Shown: positions 10,140 to 22,297, numbered from the stretch's first letter. The stretch is 64,000 nucleotides of DNA from Scalesia atractyloides (GCA_947069175.1 CAMTDV010000017.1:33427126-33491125), one strand, 5' to 3'. Made by a program: numbers and translations. The notes: generated by a model not told the origin, from the letters alone.

Positions 10140-12425
10140 TGTCACACCCAACCGATGGCGGAATCATCGGGGTAGTGGCACTAGGCGAATCAGATTGATC
10201 AAGAGATTCCATAACGATCATTTTAAAGACAATAATCAACATTTAATATCCCATACTATCAAACTCATAAAATCTTCAAACAACCATTACAATTCCAAAT
10301 AATCCCTTAAACATATAATCTAATCCGATATCCCCTAGATTTTATTACAAACCATTCTAAGAATAAACAAACTAAACTAAGCATGCAACATCCAAGCATC
10401 CAAGCTAAAATCCTCAACCTGTTACATACGTTAAAATACGAGTCAATACAATTAAGTAAAGGTGAGCATACAAGTTTTAAGTAATACTAGCATAATAGAG
10501 AAACCGTTCGCGAAATAGTCTAACCACATATCATGATACACCGAAACATTTCACATAGATTAACATAGGCTTATTTCTCATGCTAACTGCCGTGAGAAGG
10601 CTTGAGCGTCCATCCTAACTAGACCCGTCGGGTGTAAGCCACACTATAGTACCATACTAGCTAAGGAGGCAAGTTAACGAAAATAAGTCCTAGTCACATG
10701 CTTCTAGTATCACGTATTGAGCATATATAATCAGATTATTCATGTGTGATAAGCAGTTTGATTTGGGAAGTGATTTTGATATAGGAACATGTATAACACC
10801 CAAAAAGTGCATTAAAGCGAAAATGGGTCAAGTATACTCAATGTGGGTGTGTTTAGGAGAGTATAGACGACTGCCGAGAGGTGAAGAGGAGTGCCGGGTC
10901 AGCATGCATACGCGAACGGAAGTGCATCAGTCTCCGAAAAGCTGAAACGGTTTAGTTTGGGTTGAGCAGTAGGCAAGTTCGGCCGAACTTGTATGTAAAC
11001 ATACAAGTTCGAGCGAACTTGTACAGTTTTGCTGAGCTGAGAGTCAAGTTCGGGTGAACTTGTAAGTTTCTCAAGGAAACTTGACAAGTTCGGGCGAACT
11101 TGTGGGGTTTTGGTAAGAGAAGAGACAAGTTCGGCCGAACTTGTGAAGTTTCCTGAGAAACTTTGCAAGTTTGAGCGAACTTGAGGGTTTCTGAAGTAAG
11201 CTTTGAGTATTTCCACTCAAGTTCGGCCGAACTTGACCCTTGAGGGCAAATTCGAGCGAACTTGACTTCCTGTGCTGTCAAACAATCTCGAGCGAACTTG
11301 ATGTTTTCGGGTCCAAAATCTTGCGTTTTTGCGTCGTTTGCTGAGGAAATCGAGTGTCCATCCCTCCAACCTTAAGCCACTGAGTAAAGCTTAGGCCAGA
11401 GAGGTCTTTTGGAGCGAACTTAGCCATTTCACAGAAACTCGGGCTAATCCGGGCGAACTTGAAGGTTCGTACGGGTTAGTCCAGCTTGTGTAAAGTGATG
11501 ATTTCATCCTTGTGCTTCCGGATCTGAGATCTAGCTTCGACAACGCCTCGTTCCACTTAAAAGTGAACGAAACATACGTCATTAGTCCGAAAATGGTGTA
11601 AAATCAAGGATTTAAAAGGTTTTGCTCAGATCTAGTATAGATCTGAGTGGAAACAGAAGTTTTGATGGAAAAAGATGAAGATTTTCGTAAACAAAGAGAT
11701 TTGATGAAAACGAAGGCAATGCCTTGTGCAAAATCGTTGTAAAACGTTGTTGAACATCATTGTAGTTGAAATCGGGTTGATTCTTACTTAGAAAACAGAG
11801 GGTTTCGGGTTTCGGGTTTCGGGAGCTCAGAGCGAAGTTGCAGCAAGTTCAAATGAGAGAATGGGGCTGAATATTTATAGGAGAAGGCAAAAATGGAAAG
11901 CGGGTGAGGTCAAGTTCGGTCGAACTTGTATGAATTTCATGCAAGTTCGCGCGAACTTGTGAAATCTGGAGAGAAAAGAGTCAAGTTCGACCGAACTTTA
12001 CCTTCTTGAGATGAAGTTCGAGCGGACTTGAGGTAGAGGAGAGTTTAGGTTGGCCAGTCAAGTTCGGCCAAACTTGGGGTTACCAAGTTCGAGCGAACTT
12101 GACCCAAATGCTGGGTTATCTTCGTTTGTTTTGCGTTAAGTATTCGTTTGGTGATTCGGTTCGTATTAGTTAGTTATATTAAGCGTTATAATTGATATAA
12201 TAGTGCGGTTTAGCGATTCAAGTGTGCGAGAGCGATGCGGCAGCGAGCGTAATAATAACCACAAACACACATAACACATAAATAACATAAAACCATATAA
12301 TTAACTGCGAGTTGCGATGCGATGAGATTAGCGATTGCGATTTAATAAGCGATTTGATGCGATATATCATACATAATCATAATTAGTTAACATAAACTTC
12401 ATTATAAAACGAATCTCGGATTACA
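10140..12425 (-). repeat. 5' LTR of gypsy 1
   Basis: The plus-strand sequence begins TGTCACACCC next to the PBS and most likely ends at ...CTCGGATTACA (12425), giving about 2286 bp. Only this LTR is in the window, so the outer end is set by its TG...CA form and likeness to the gypsy 2 LTR ends, not by alignment. It holds two clusters of an 18-bp palindrome (10975-11310 and 11910-12100). Confidence 0.7.
10975..12105. repeat. Two clusters of CAAGTTCGNNCGAACTTG palindromes in the gypsy 1 LTR
   Basis: By eye about 17 sites, exact or with one or two changes, spaced some 30-50 bp apart in each cluster. The half-site CAAGTTCG is kept while the two central bases vary (GG/CC, AG, GG/TG, GT, CG). Two CG dinucleotides per site survive in otherwise AT-rich, presumably methylated DNA. 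Confidence 0.85.
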
Positions 12426-12477
12426 AAGGATAGATATGATCGATAATAAAAGAAAAGATAACAACGAATTTCTGAAT

Positions 12478-12812
12478 TGGTACATGGGTCCCTGTGGTTT
12501 TAGTTTTATTACCATTTTGGTCCAAAAGTGATATTTGTCTTCTAAAATCATACTATTTTGTCCTATTCCTCAGGGGCAAAATGGTCATTTTAAGCATTAA
12601 TATATATTATATATATAAATAAACCTTAAACTCTGTTTAAAATGACCATTTTGTCCCTGAGGAAAAGGACATGACAGGATGTTAGAAGACAATTATCACT
12701 TTTGGACTAAAATGGCAATAAAACTGAAACCACAGGGACCTAGATGCAAAAGATTTGAGATTTGGACTAAAGTGGCAAAACTGTCCAAACCTCAGGGACC
12801 AAAATGGCAGTT
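12478..12812. mobile_element. Foldback MITE-like element
   Basis: The left arm (about 12490-12600, GGTCCCTGTGGTTTTAGTTT...) is repeated inverted on the right (about 12632-12750, ...AAACTGAAACCACAGGGACC), flanking a TATATA core. A further related stretch runs to about 12812. No clear target duplication was found. It lies in an intron of the transposase relic that starts at 12914. Confidence 0.6.
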
Positions 12813-12913
12813 TACTCCTAACATTATACAAAATTGACAATATGCACATGTGCTCCTAATACATCTATAAACAATTTATATATTAATATCCATTATAAAA
12901 CATTTTTTATAGG

Positions 12914-15049
12914 TACAAAATGATCTTTGTGCCATTTACTGGAGTCGATCATCACAAAAAAATGTGTTATATTTGGCGCGGGCATGTTATATGATGAGAC
13001 TATCGAGTCATACACATGGTTATTAAATACATTCCTGACTGCCCACAAGAAACAACCCATATTTGTACTCATTGACCAGGATGCATCAATGAAACAAGCT
13101 GTATCAACTGTGTTCACACACTCTATTCATCGTTTGTGTATGTGGCATATCATGAGAAAACTTCCGTCCAAGGTAAACACCATATTTTATAGTAATACTA
13201 TTTAAATTAAACTATATATTATGATTTTTCTTATTCCAAATATCATGTTTCATATGTCTTTATTTAAAGATATCAAACGACATACTTGCTAATACCACCC
13301 TTCGTTCATCCATACACAAATTGGGGTGGAATCTATTTATTACACCACAAACATTCGATGAAAGATGGCATTTATTAATGGATGAATATCATTTAAACAA
13401 TCATCCTTTGCTGTGTGAGATGTTTGCTATACGGCACGAATGGGTCCCATGTTATTTCAGAGAGATACCTATGTGTTGTTTGATGAAGACTACGTCAAGA
13501 TGCGAGAGCTCAAATGCGCATTTCAAAGTTAACTCAACAGAAACTAACACGTTAGTCCAATTTCTATTGTGTTTTGACACCAGTCTTGATGCTCAGCGGC
13601 ATACACAACGAGACCTTAAATTTAAAAGCGACATGTCGAACCCCCGATTAACTACCGGTCTTCGTATAGAATCACATACGTCTGAAACATACACATGGTC
13701 TATGTTTCTTGAAGTTCGAAAAGAAATATACCTGGGCATGTTCCATTGCATACCAATTGAACACCCGGGACCGACTGATATAAAAAATTACACTACGAGT
13801 TTGAGGTATCTCTTTACTATTCAATATATACAACATAACATTTATAACTTACTATTTTAAATGTTACCATTGGTGTTCGCATCATTCACATATGCGTCAT
13901 GCATCATATTATGACGTATGCATTTGTTATTATTTTCATAATATATAATATGCATTTGTGCATATCACCCTCAATGTATCTGTTTATCTGATTATTTTGT
14001 TATGCACATGTGCATTTATCATCCAATACATTTGCATCCAATATTTTATCATACAAATTAACATAAGCACATGTGCATATTACCCTCAGTGTATACATTC
14101 TATTTACAACTTCTATTGTGCACATGTGCAGGTGTCACTCAATGTACCTGAACAAACAGTAAGTTGTACATGCCTTTGGGTTCACCCCGTATTGGATACC
14201 TATGCCGACATGTATTGTGTATATTCTGTTTCAACCAAATTGAACGAATCCCGTCACACTACATTATTCACGTTGGAAACGAGATGCGCTGCCATCAGTT
14301 GTGCATAGCATATCTAACATGTACTCTTCCGACAACAGTGAGTTCGCTATCATCAACAATGAAATAATAGATTTAGTCACCTAATGCACGACCCGAGTAA
14401 GACACAATCCTGAACATCTACGTTCGTTATCTGCTGAAATCAAACGCATTAGAAACCGCATATTTGAAACGTTTCCGTGTGATCCCCAACCTCGATACAG
14501 CCAAAACAATGCAAACATCAGTGATATATTAAACATACCTGCAGATTTAGACACAGTTATACATCCTCCTCAGGGTATTAGAAACAAAGGGTGTGGGACC
14601 AAAAAACAACGAATCGGCCCTAGTGGTCAAAAAATCAAAGATAAACCGAAGAAAGCTGGTAAACGAAAGAAAGCTGCACGTTTATGCAATAAATGAAACA
14701 AATATGTATTAGACCATGATTCACGCAACTGCGAGAAAATCAAGGCTACCAAACTTGCTGTAGGAGCAGCTAAACGTGCTGCTGCTATCGCTGCTATTGA
14801 TGTTGATCTCGATGACACCGATGATGATGACACCGATGACGATGAGTATAATTCTTCTGATTATGGTGCATCTGAATACACCGTCTCCATGCAAAAACCG
14901 CTTGTACCCGAAGGAACAACTGTTAGGCGTGAATCTGAGCAAGCTCGTGAACTTGATCAATCTCTTAGGCGTTCAACTAGACGTCGCAGACCATCCAACC
15001 TAACTCGTGATTCTTATATATTACAACTTATGATTATCGACCTTATCTA
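12914..15049 (+). pseudogene. MULE transposase (FAR1/MURA-like) relic
   Basis: The first visible exon opens after acceptor TTTTATAG (12913) with the FVPFTGVDHH motif typical of FAR1/MULE transposases. It continues through ESYTWLL, FVLIDQDASMKQA and HRLCMWHIM, and ends at donor 13172. The second exon (about 13270-13805) has the conserved WVPCYFREI and TTSRCESSNAHFK blocks. A third begins after acceptor 14131 and has the SWIM zinc-finger pieces SCTC and LCRHVLC, then RWKRD (about 14272) and a basic C-terminus with CNKC...HDSRNC (about 14680-14735). Damage: an extra A near 12961, frame changes near 14170-14280, stops near 14382 and 14694. The N-terminal DNA-binding domain is absent. One palindrome (14119-14130) forms the third exon's acceptor AG. 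FAR1/FHY3 host factors share this fold, but the zinc knuckle and context favour a transposon gene. Confidence 0.8.
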
Positions 15050-16165
15050 ATTATGACTATGAATGTTTGTTTTGATTATGTTTCTTAATGAACTATTTTT
15101 TTGCGTCTTTTTTAATATATTCATCATTGCGAGCATCCTAATTTGTCATCAATTATGTATTATGTGATTATATTATTACCCACTTAACATAATGTAATTT
15201 TATTACTTCCCATTTAACTTACAATGTTAATATTAATGCTTAACTTACCATATGCACATGTGCAACGCATCTACTAGTTGTATCTACCATTTTATTCCAT
15301 TTGTTTATTTATATAACATTGTTTAATATTATACATGTTACCTATATTAATAAAAAAACCATTTGTTATACCGTACATATAAATACACACAATTGTAATG
15401 CATTATATAAACTCATCATATAATCTGTACGTTAAATCACTTGTTATATCACTTTATGCACATGTACATACACATCATTTAGTTTATTAACCAACATATC
15501 ATAACATATTATAACAATCATATACATATATAACACATTATATATTACTAACACGCATTTAACAAGTAGTAACATCAATTACTGTGAGTTTAACCATCTT
15601 AATGCACATGTGCATAAACAACAACCAATACAGACTGTAACTGCAAACATCGATTACCATATCACCCATCCAATATACCAATTGCTAATATGCCAGCTGC
15701 CTAATATATCAAATATTATAACTGTTGTCAACCAACAAGTATTAGCAACACAATAAACTAGTTCCAACCACAATTAACCAAAACTATAAACGACATCATA
15801 ACGGGTACCCACTTGTTACCTTCACACACAAACCATCTACCATGTCAAAACAAACAAAATAAAACAAAGTATCAATTTCATGTTCATAAACCACCAACAA
15901 AACAGAAATACTACGTGTCCCGACAGTTAATAACCTGATGGATTAACTCATACCCTCAAACTTTATCCCCATTCTTCCATTTTTAAGCATGTTCCAGCAT
16001 TTTCTTGTTTCACCCCCTCTTCGTCTAACATTTTCCGCATTCTTTCATCTCTCAATGCTTGTGTTTCCTTTCTTGTGAGGTACATAACCATTCACTTGTA
16101 CACGTTTGCCTCTGATAATAACAGTTTTGTTGCAATCTTCATCCTCAAGTTTTTCAATTGCATGT
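15050..16165. other. Spacer between the two convergent MULE genes
   Basis: AT-rich DNA without a recognisable gene. It has TGCACATGTGCA or near copies at about 15255, 15456 and 15602. Any short open frames here are not supported by family motifs. Confidence 0.5.
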
Positions 16166-16169
16166 CTTA

Positions 16170-19100
16170 AATATCTTCTCGCATACTAAAACCGCATTCA
16201 AACTCAACATCGCTCCCTATGTACATCTCCATGTGTCTCATAGCAAAGACACAACAATCGTTGAAATTATCGCTTGTTGCCCATTCCAAATTTTTTTCGT
16301 CAACGTTGTGCCTACCATGCGTGCCGCCATTGGATGTTTCACAGCCTTTAAGTGCCCAACCATGTAATTTTTCTACAAAACAAATAGTGATACCAAATGT
16401 TACTAAATATCATTGTCTGGTATCCTTATTTACATAAAGAACATTTAATATAAAAATATATACATACCACTTTACATGGCGTTCCAGTTTTCTTAAACTT
16501 CGTTCCTGTTGTCATTCTGTAAAACCCGCTGTTACTCACCATATTATCAATAACTTCGACCTTTGCTTTCTCTGAATCAAGCATATCAGATAAAAATGTT
16601 TTCTTTCGATCATCGGTATTATTATGACGTTGAATTCTTTTAATTCCAACATTTTAATGTCACATTCCACAACCTCCTTCAAGTGTGCAGCTAATGTTGT
16701 AAACGCTTTTTTCTGGTTGTTTTGTTTCAACATAAACTCCGGCTGCACATTACATTAATACATGTCACACGCCAATATAACTATCCTAAATACGATTTTT
16801 AAACATAAATTATAACACACTTACAATTGTTGTCGTGTAACACCATAATCACCTTTTCCCTACTGTCTTGTTTTTTTTTCTCTGTATAGTTCAAAATAGC
16901 CGTCCAACAGTCTATCACGGTCTGTGAAATCCATTGCCCATCCTCTAAAGTGTTTATCAAATACGCTCGTGTTGTTAGTCCATGTGAGGTTTCAAAAACA
17001 TTGTGTTGTATACATCACATAAATTACATCAGTTATGTTGTGTATGCACATGTGCATTAAATACATTACATATACTATATACAATATTTATTGTAACGCA
17101 TATTTTATATGTGGGTTTTATATGTCGTACTACATAACGTAAATCACATCATTTATACAGTATATGCACATATGCATCAAACAATAATACAAATTATATT
17201 ACATTATGATTACATAACAGTTATCATAGAAACCATCTTGTGTATGCACATGCGCATCAAACAAAAAAATATATATATAATACTAATAATAAAAAATGCA
17301 CTTCGTTCGGAATAAATTCAAGTTCATAACACATCAGTCGTTGTATTAATCATCAAGTCTAATCAGACGTAAGTTAGAAATATATTTAGCTACCTACAGA
17401 TCAAACTTTCATTCTAGACCGACCGACAAACTAACATTTTCGGAACAAACGATATCACATACCTATAATGAAAAAACTATGAATTTAACTAATAAATCAA
17501 GCGATATCACATATCTATAACGAAAAAAACCAGCAAACATACGCTTGATTGAACATATTAAACCACATACCGTTAAAAGTTTCAATATAAATCAATCAAA
17601 AAAGCTTAGAGATAAAAAAATATCACATATCTAAAACAAATACCTAACAATAGATCAAACGATATCACATATCTATAACGAAAAACTAGCAAACAGACGC
17701 TTAATTGTACATATTAAACCGCCTACCATTAAAAATTTCAAGCTAAATCAATCAAAAAGCTTACATATAAAAAAATAGCACATATATAAAACAAAAGCCT
17801 AACAATCATACGTGAATAAATCGATCAACAACCTAACATATCAAACAATTTCACATACCTAAATTTAAACAAATCGATCTAAAACCTAACAGATCAATCA
17901 ATACATAACAGATCTATAATAAAAAAATAATGCATAAGTAATCTTACTTGAACGTCAGGCTGACCTCCCTCATCCCATTTTTAATGTCTATTTCTTGATC
18001 ATCATCATTATATTTTTTGCCCTCCGCCCTACAACATTAGTTGGTAAATCAGATTATAACTCTAAATTATTATGTCACAACAAATACTAACATAACATTA
18101 TAATACTCATCTATACCTTCATTTGTCGTCAATGGTTGTCAACAAATATTGCCATAACGTCTTTTCATCGTCGTTCAATGGTTCATTCATGTCAACCACA
18201 CTTGTATCTTTAACACTCACATGCACGTCTGTTTCCGTGTCTGATTCTGGTGAACTTTGGGAGCTTTGCGACAACAACGTAAAAGTCGGTATGGTGTTAT
18301 CTACTTATTTATTCCTACGTGTTTGTCTCTTCACAACACCCTTACCCGTTTCTGCCAACTTAATGGACTCACCAAGAATTTTATCTAATTTTATATCCTC
18401 GTCATCTTTCATCACTCCATCCACCCTCATTGCATCACATTCTTCATTTTTTGATACACCATCCAACACATCATTCTTATCTGTTAAACTTCTTGTTTTT
18501 GACCTTGTAAACACATTCATCCCACCTTTGATTTTAACATTAACCCTCTTATCCTTCTCATCATCCATAACTTCGTTATCTTTGCTATCAACCTTCTCCA
18601 TTCTACTTAACAAACTTGCCATTTTGTTCTCACCTTTGAATGCTCTATCATGCTCCCTGACAAACTCTTCAACCTTCTCATTGTTTTGATATTTGTACCA
18701 AATATTGTCCAACTCTTTATCTAACAATTTTTTTCCTTAATGTCTCAGCCATTTTCCTTTCGATCATACGCATATGTTCCTAATTAATAACACATTAATA
18801 AAATAACGTTAATAATAACAACACAACATTATGCACATGTGCATCAGCTTTATGCTCATTATACCACACCATTATGCACATGTGCATAAGTTATGCTCAT
18901 TACAACACAACATTATGCACATGTGCATCAAATTGGACAACATAAATTACACGTCGAATTTTATCATTTTGAAATTATTTGAAATTCATTCCTTTTATCA
19001 GTTTGGATTGAATCTGTTTTCGTATTTGATGAAAACAGTTTGAACAACTTCGAACTTGATCCAAAACAAACTATGATCACAACTCAATTGAATTGGTCCG

Positions 19101-21053
19101 AAAATTGATCGAACCAATCTGAAACTTCTTCTTTTCGAACCAACAACAATCAACAATTCAATTGAGATTTAAAAATAAATCTTCAAACAGATTTGATTGA
19201 AATCAGATTTCATATCCGGATCAGTTTGTACTTTTACTGTTTGTTTATTATAGGTAATTTTATGATCATGTTATAAAAACTTTAAACTGAATTTATCTTG
19301 AAAAACATTTCGTAATTAACTAAAAACAAATATGATAACAGAACAACATCAAAACAATGCACATGTGCAAATATTAAACTTAAAATCATTATACGTACCT
19401 CAAACGTCACAGCTTTATTTTCACCTCCATACTGATCTACCATGTTCTTCATTCTATCATTTTCCACCATTTGCTCCACGTTCTTCATCTATCCTCTTTC
19501 ATCAGATGCTCCATGTCAACTTGAGTGTCAACCTATCCTTCACACGTAACACCCCTTTTCCAAACCCGCCATTTTCTATCTCCCATCTTTCCCTTCTGCT
19601 CAACATGTTTTTCGTCCAGAATGATAGTGGACTCAATGTTCGGAACGTATTGATGTCCCCACACAAATTTCTATCCACATATATCATCTGCACATGTGCA
19701 TTATTACCATATGTGAACAAAAAATAATAATAAATCTTATACAAACTAAAAAAATATTTTATACAAAATACAAACTAAATTATATAATTTTTCAAACATA
19801 ACAATTAACTTACCACCAATATTGTAAGAGCACCATTGAAATATTTTGATGTGCTATCCCGCTGCCATCCATCTTTGCTCATCTTAATGCTATTACAAAT
19901 ATACTTGCACCAGTTTACATCTTCAACCGCAACATCTTCACCCAAGCATTCCAGAAAATAGTTTTGCATATACCATCTTTATTTATTTCCACCATCCTAT
20001 TCATGAATAATGTCAAAAAGTCATATTTAAACATTATGCCATCTTCCGTTGGGTTATCTCTTAATCGCTCAACAATTCTACTCGGTGTCAATGCACGCCC
20101 TTCGTATAAACGGTTCCACTTAGCCAATATCCCATGTTCTTCATCTTCGCCTTCGTCTTCATATTTTCCTTCGTCTTCATCTTCTTTTCGTTTTCGTTCA
20201 TCCTTTTGTTCTTTATGTTCTTCCTTTTTATCATTCTCTTTCTCCTTCTTTTTATATTCTATAACAGCCCCGCTGTTTTTTAATCCCAGCAACCCACTAA
20301 CAACATTCTCATTAACTTCAATGTTACTAACATTCAACTTGATAACCATATCTTTTCCGTTAAACTTGTCTACCACACAATGTGACATTTTTGCTGGTAG
20401 ACTGTCAGTTTTAAGCTTCAAAATACTGCCAAACCCCACATTTTTTATTGCGACCATCTGTTGTTTAGACAATGTTTTAACCCCTCCAAAAGTTGATGGG
20501 GTGACACACGTGTTCGTATCGATCGCCAGTTAACTGCCCTCGTAACCTTTTTACTTTCCGACTTTTTAACTCTTGACAATAAAACTTCTTTCTTTGAATC
20601 TGTTTATTAACATAATACCATGCACATGTTATAAAATGTTTGTACATAATAATGCACATGTGCATTTGAAAGTTTGATTAGTTATTTTCAATAACACGTA
20701 CCATCACCATCATTGTTATCCACCTTAACATCTTTCACTGTGATTCTTGATTTTACAATCCTTTTGTTCTTCGTCATACGTGTTCCATCCAAACCTTTAG
20801 TTGTTTCGTCGTGTTTCTGTTTGCTTGTCCTTCTTACTCCATAAAAATATTTAGTTGTCTCGTTTTGCTTCCGTTTACCCTTATCCTTATGCGCATCCTT
20901 TTCCACCTTTAGTATGCCCGAATTCATAAAATTAATGCGTTTGCATGAGTTATAACAATTATTAAACAAAGATTGTGCATAACCACAGATTTCATCATTT
21001 TCTAACCTTTTTTGCCTAACAGTCATGTGCTCGTCTTCTGTTGCATCCGGCAT
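16170..21053 (-). pseudogene. Ulp1/C48 cysteine peptidase-like gene of the MULE, multi-exon
   Basis: Read leftwards. A basic N-terminal exon (ATG 21053 to about 20700) is followed by an exon at about 20590-19915. That exon has the MVAIKNVGFGSILKLK...VDKFN...LLGLKNSG block found in the conserved region upstream of Ulp1 domains in plant MULE proteins (DUF1985-like). Then come a Lys/Glu-rich low-complexity stretch and ALTPSRIVERL. Charged linker exons lie around 18727-18305. The peptidase part carries a plausible triad: His in ERKHFYLIC (about 16582-16605), Asp in VEVIDNM (16541-16562, followed by donor GTGAGT), and Cys in NDCCVFAMRHME (about 16230-16262). The end is a TAA near 16170. In Ulp1 enzymes this His-Asp-Cys set cleaves SUMO-like proteins. 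Joining needs several introns and at least one frame change near 20480, so it may be dead. Exon borders are approximate. Confidence 0.7.
17440..17830. repeat. Imperfect tandem duplication in a MULE intron
   Basis: Two copies of about 165 bp share GATATCACATATCTATAACG, CAGACGCTT-like, CATATTAAACC and AATCAATCAAAAAGCTTA blocks (about 17500-17640 and 17655-17800). A partial third lies just left at about 17440-17500. It is non-coding. Confidence 0.65.
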
Positions 21054-21264
21054 TCTTTTTGACCCTTCATCCCTTGACTTTAGGACAAATGTAACTTTTT
21101 TTTGTTTTTTTCCATTGATTATCTACAATGAGTACTTTGTTAATACACTTTTCAAACTACGCATGCTTGCATATCAACCTATTATAACAATGTATGAACA
21201 TGTGCATAACTATGCATATCACAAATTTATGTTATTATCATGTTGTGTACTCATATTATGTCAA

Positions 21265-21690
21265 ATTATGCACATGTGCATAAATACATATCACACAATT
21301 ACACCCTATTAACTTGTTCTGTGTAAATCTGTTTTGTCACGAAATAAATGTGCACATGTGCATATCTATACATATCACAACATTACCTTAATATCATGTT
21401 CAGTGTAAATTTGTCACAATATGCACATGTGCATAACTATAACTATGCACATGTGCATTTAACATGTTCAGTGTAAACATAATTTATCACAATATGCACA
21501 TGTGCATATATATACATATCACAGCATTACCTTAACATCATGCTCATTGTAAATTTCTCAGAATATGCACATGTGCATAACTATAACTATGCACATGTGC
21601 ATTTATCATGTTCAGTGTAAACATAATTTGTCACAATACGCGCATGTGCATAACTATAACTATTTGTCACAATATGCACATTCGCCACTG
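21265..21690. repeat. Compound array of TGCACATGTGCA palindromes near the MULE end
   Basis: Eight or so sites, including 21269, 21349, 21421, 21446, 21493, 21565, 21590 and a CG variant at 21637. They are set in a longer repeated unit (ACTATAACTATGCACATG..., CATGTTCAGTGTAAACATAA, ACATATCACAGCATTACC) that recurs at least three times. It lies just upstream of the Ulp1-like gene's start at 21053. Confidence 0.85.
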
Positions 21691-21699
21691 TTCATTCAA

Positions 21700-22297
21700 A
21701 AAATCGTATACATATAACATATTTTTTCAATAATTTAGACATTAAGTGTCATAATCACATAATACCATTTATGAATCAACGATTAGGAGTTGCATACGGC
21801 TACAAAACTGTGTATGAACTTACAAATTCGTAGAACGATGCAACAGTGAATCGAGCGTTTGTCGTTTAGTTAGACGACTTCTGTTCTTCGGATTATCCCT
21901 CTTTTCGTGCAATAAACCTCAGCGATTATGATCGTTTTGCCCTAATTTCGAATCGATGAAGAATGTGTTGTCGACGATTATGTTCGTATTGCACTAATGT
22001 CAATCGATCGTATGACGAATGTTGATGATGAACTGCTGATATTGTGAGTGTCAGACTTGATTTTTTATGAATCGGTGTGATGAATTCAACGGATTGGGGG
22101 AGATATTTTGGGGAGATTTATCGGACATGAGATTGGATATTGAAAATTATTAACTTTTGATTCGAGTCTGCGTATAACATGCAAGCGGGTGTTTTAAAGT
22201 TTGTTTCAATATTTACAAAATTGCCCATGTTCACACTGGTTCTCGTGGTTCTCATAATAAATGTGGTTCTCGCATGAACCCTACCCTATATATAGGA
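21700..22297 (-). promoter_or_regulatory. Upstream region and right terminus of the MULE
   Basis: About 600 bp without a gene between the palindrome array and the supposed end. The last 60 bp read on the minus strand as TCCTATATATAGGGTAGGG, then repeated GAGAACC motifs. CCTATATATAGG (22285-22296) is a perfect palindrome. Terminus-like ends of this kind recur in plant repeats, but whether they belong to MULEs or Helitrons I cannot settle here. Confidence 0.4.

Larger units (their letters stand above)
4873..12425 (-). mobile_element. Ty3/gypsy retrotransposon 1, left part missing, with a nested solo LTR
   Basis: On the minus strand the order is 5' LTR (12425-10140), PBS (10136-10125), leader, gag with zinc knuckles, aspartic protease, RT, RNase H and integrase. 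This PR-RT-RH-INT order defines gypsy. The integrase stops at 4873 where Sirevirus 1 begins, so the rest of pol and the 3' LTR lie outside the window. A Met-tRNA type PBS and a long LTR (about 2.3 kb) fit a Tekay/Del-like chromovirus, but no chromodomain is visible because that part is missing. Frameshifts, a stop in RNase H and two nested insertions show it is dead and old. Confidence 0.85.
12813..22297. mobile_element. Mutator-like element (KI-MULE type), left part missing
   Basis: A FAR1/MURA-type transposase relic (plus strand, 12914-15049) and an Ulp1/C48 peptidase-like gene (minus strand, 16170-21053) converge on a shared 3' spacer. MULEs carrying Ulp1-like genes are known in plants. 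The whole region, and only this region, is strewn with TGCACATGTGCA palindromes, which ties both genes to one element. The right end is put at the CCTATATATAGG palindrome (22285-22296). The transposase N-terminus is missing, as expected if gypsy 1 inserted into the element and displaced the rest leftwards. No terminal inverted repeat pair can be shown in this window. Confidence 0.6.

Noticed and set aside
10975..12105. Regularly spaced palindromes resembling a CRISPR array
   Set aside because: The spacing is uneven, the repeats vary in the middle and at the edges, it lies in a plant LTR, and there are no cas genes.
4873..12425. An endogenous pararetrovirus
   Set aside because: LTRs, an integrase and a PBS next to the LTR are present, and no movement protein is seen; it is a gypsy retrotransposon.
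18123..18689. 188-residue plus-strand frame, Ser/Leu-rich
   Set aside because: It is the complement of a charged linker exon of the Ulp1-like gene (18727-18305).
19964..20533. 189-residue plus-strand frame, Ser/Phe-rich
   Set aside because: It is antisense to the DUF1985-like exon with its Lys/Glu run.
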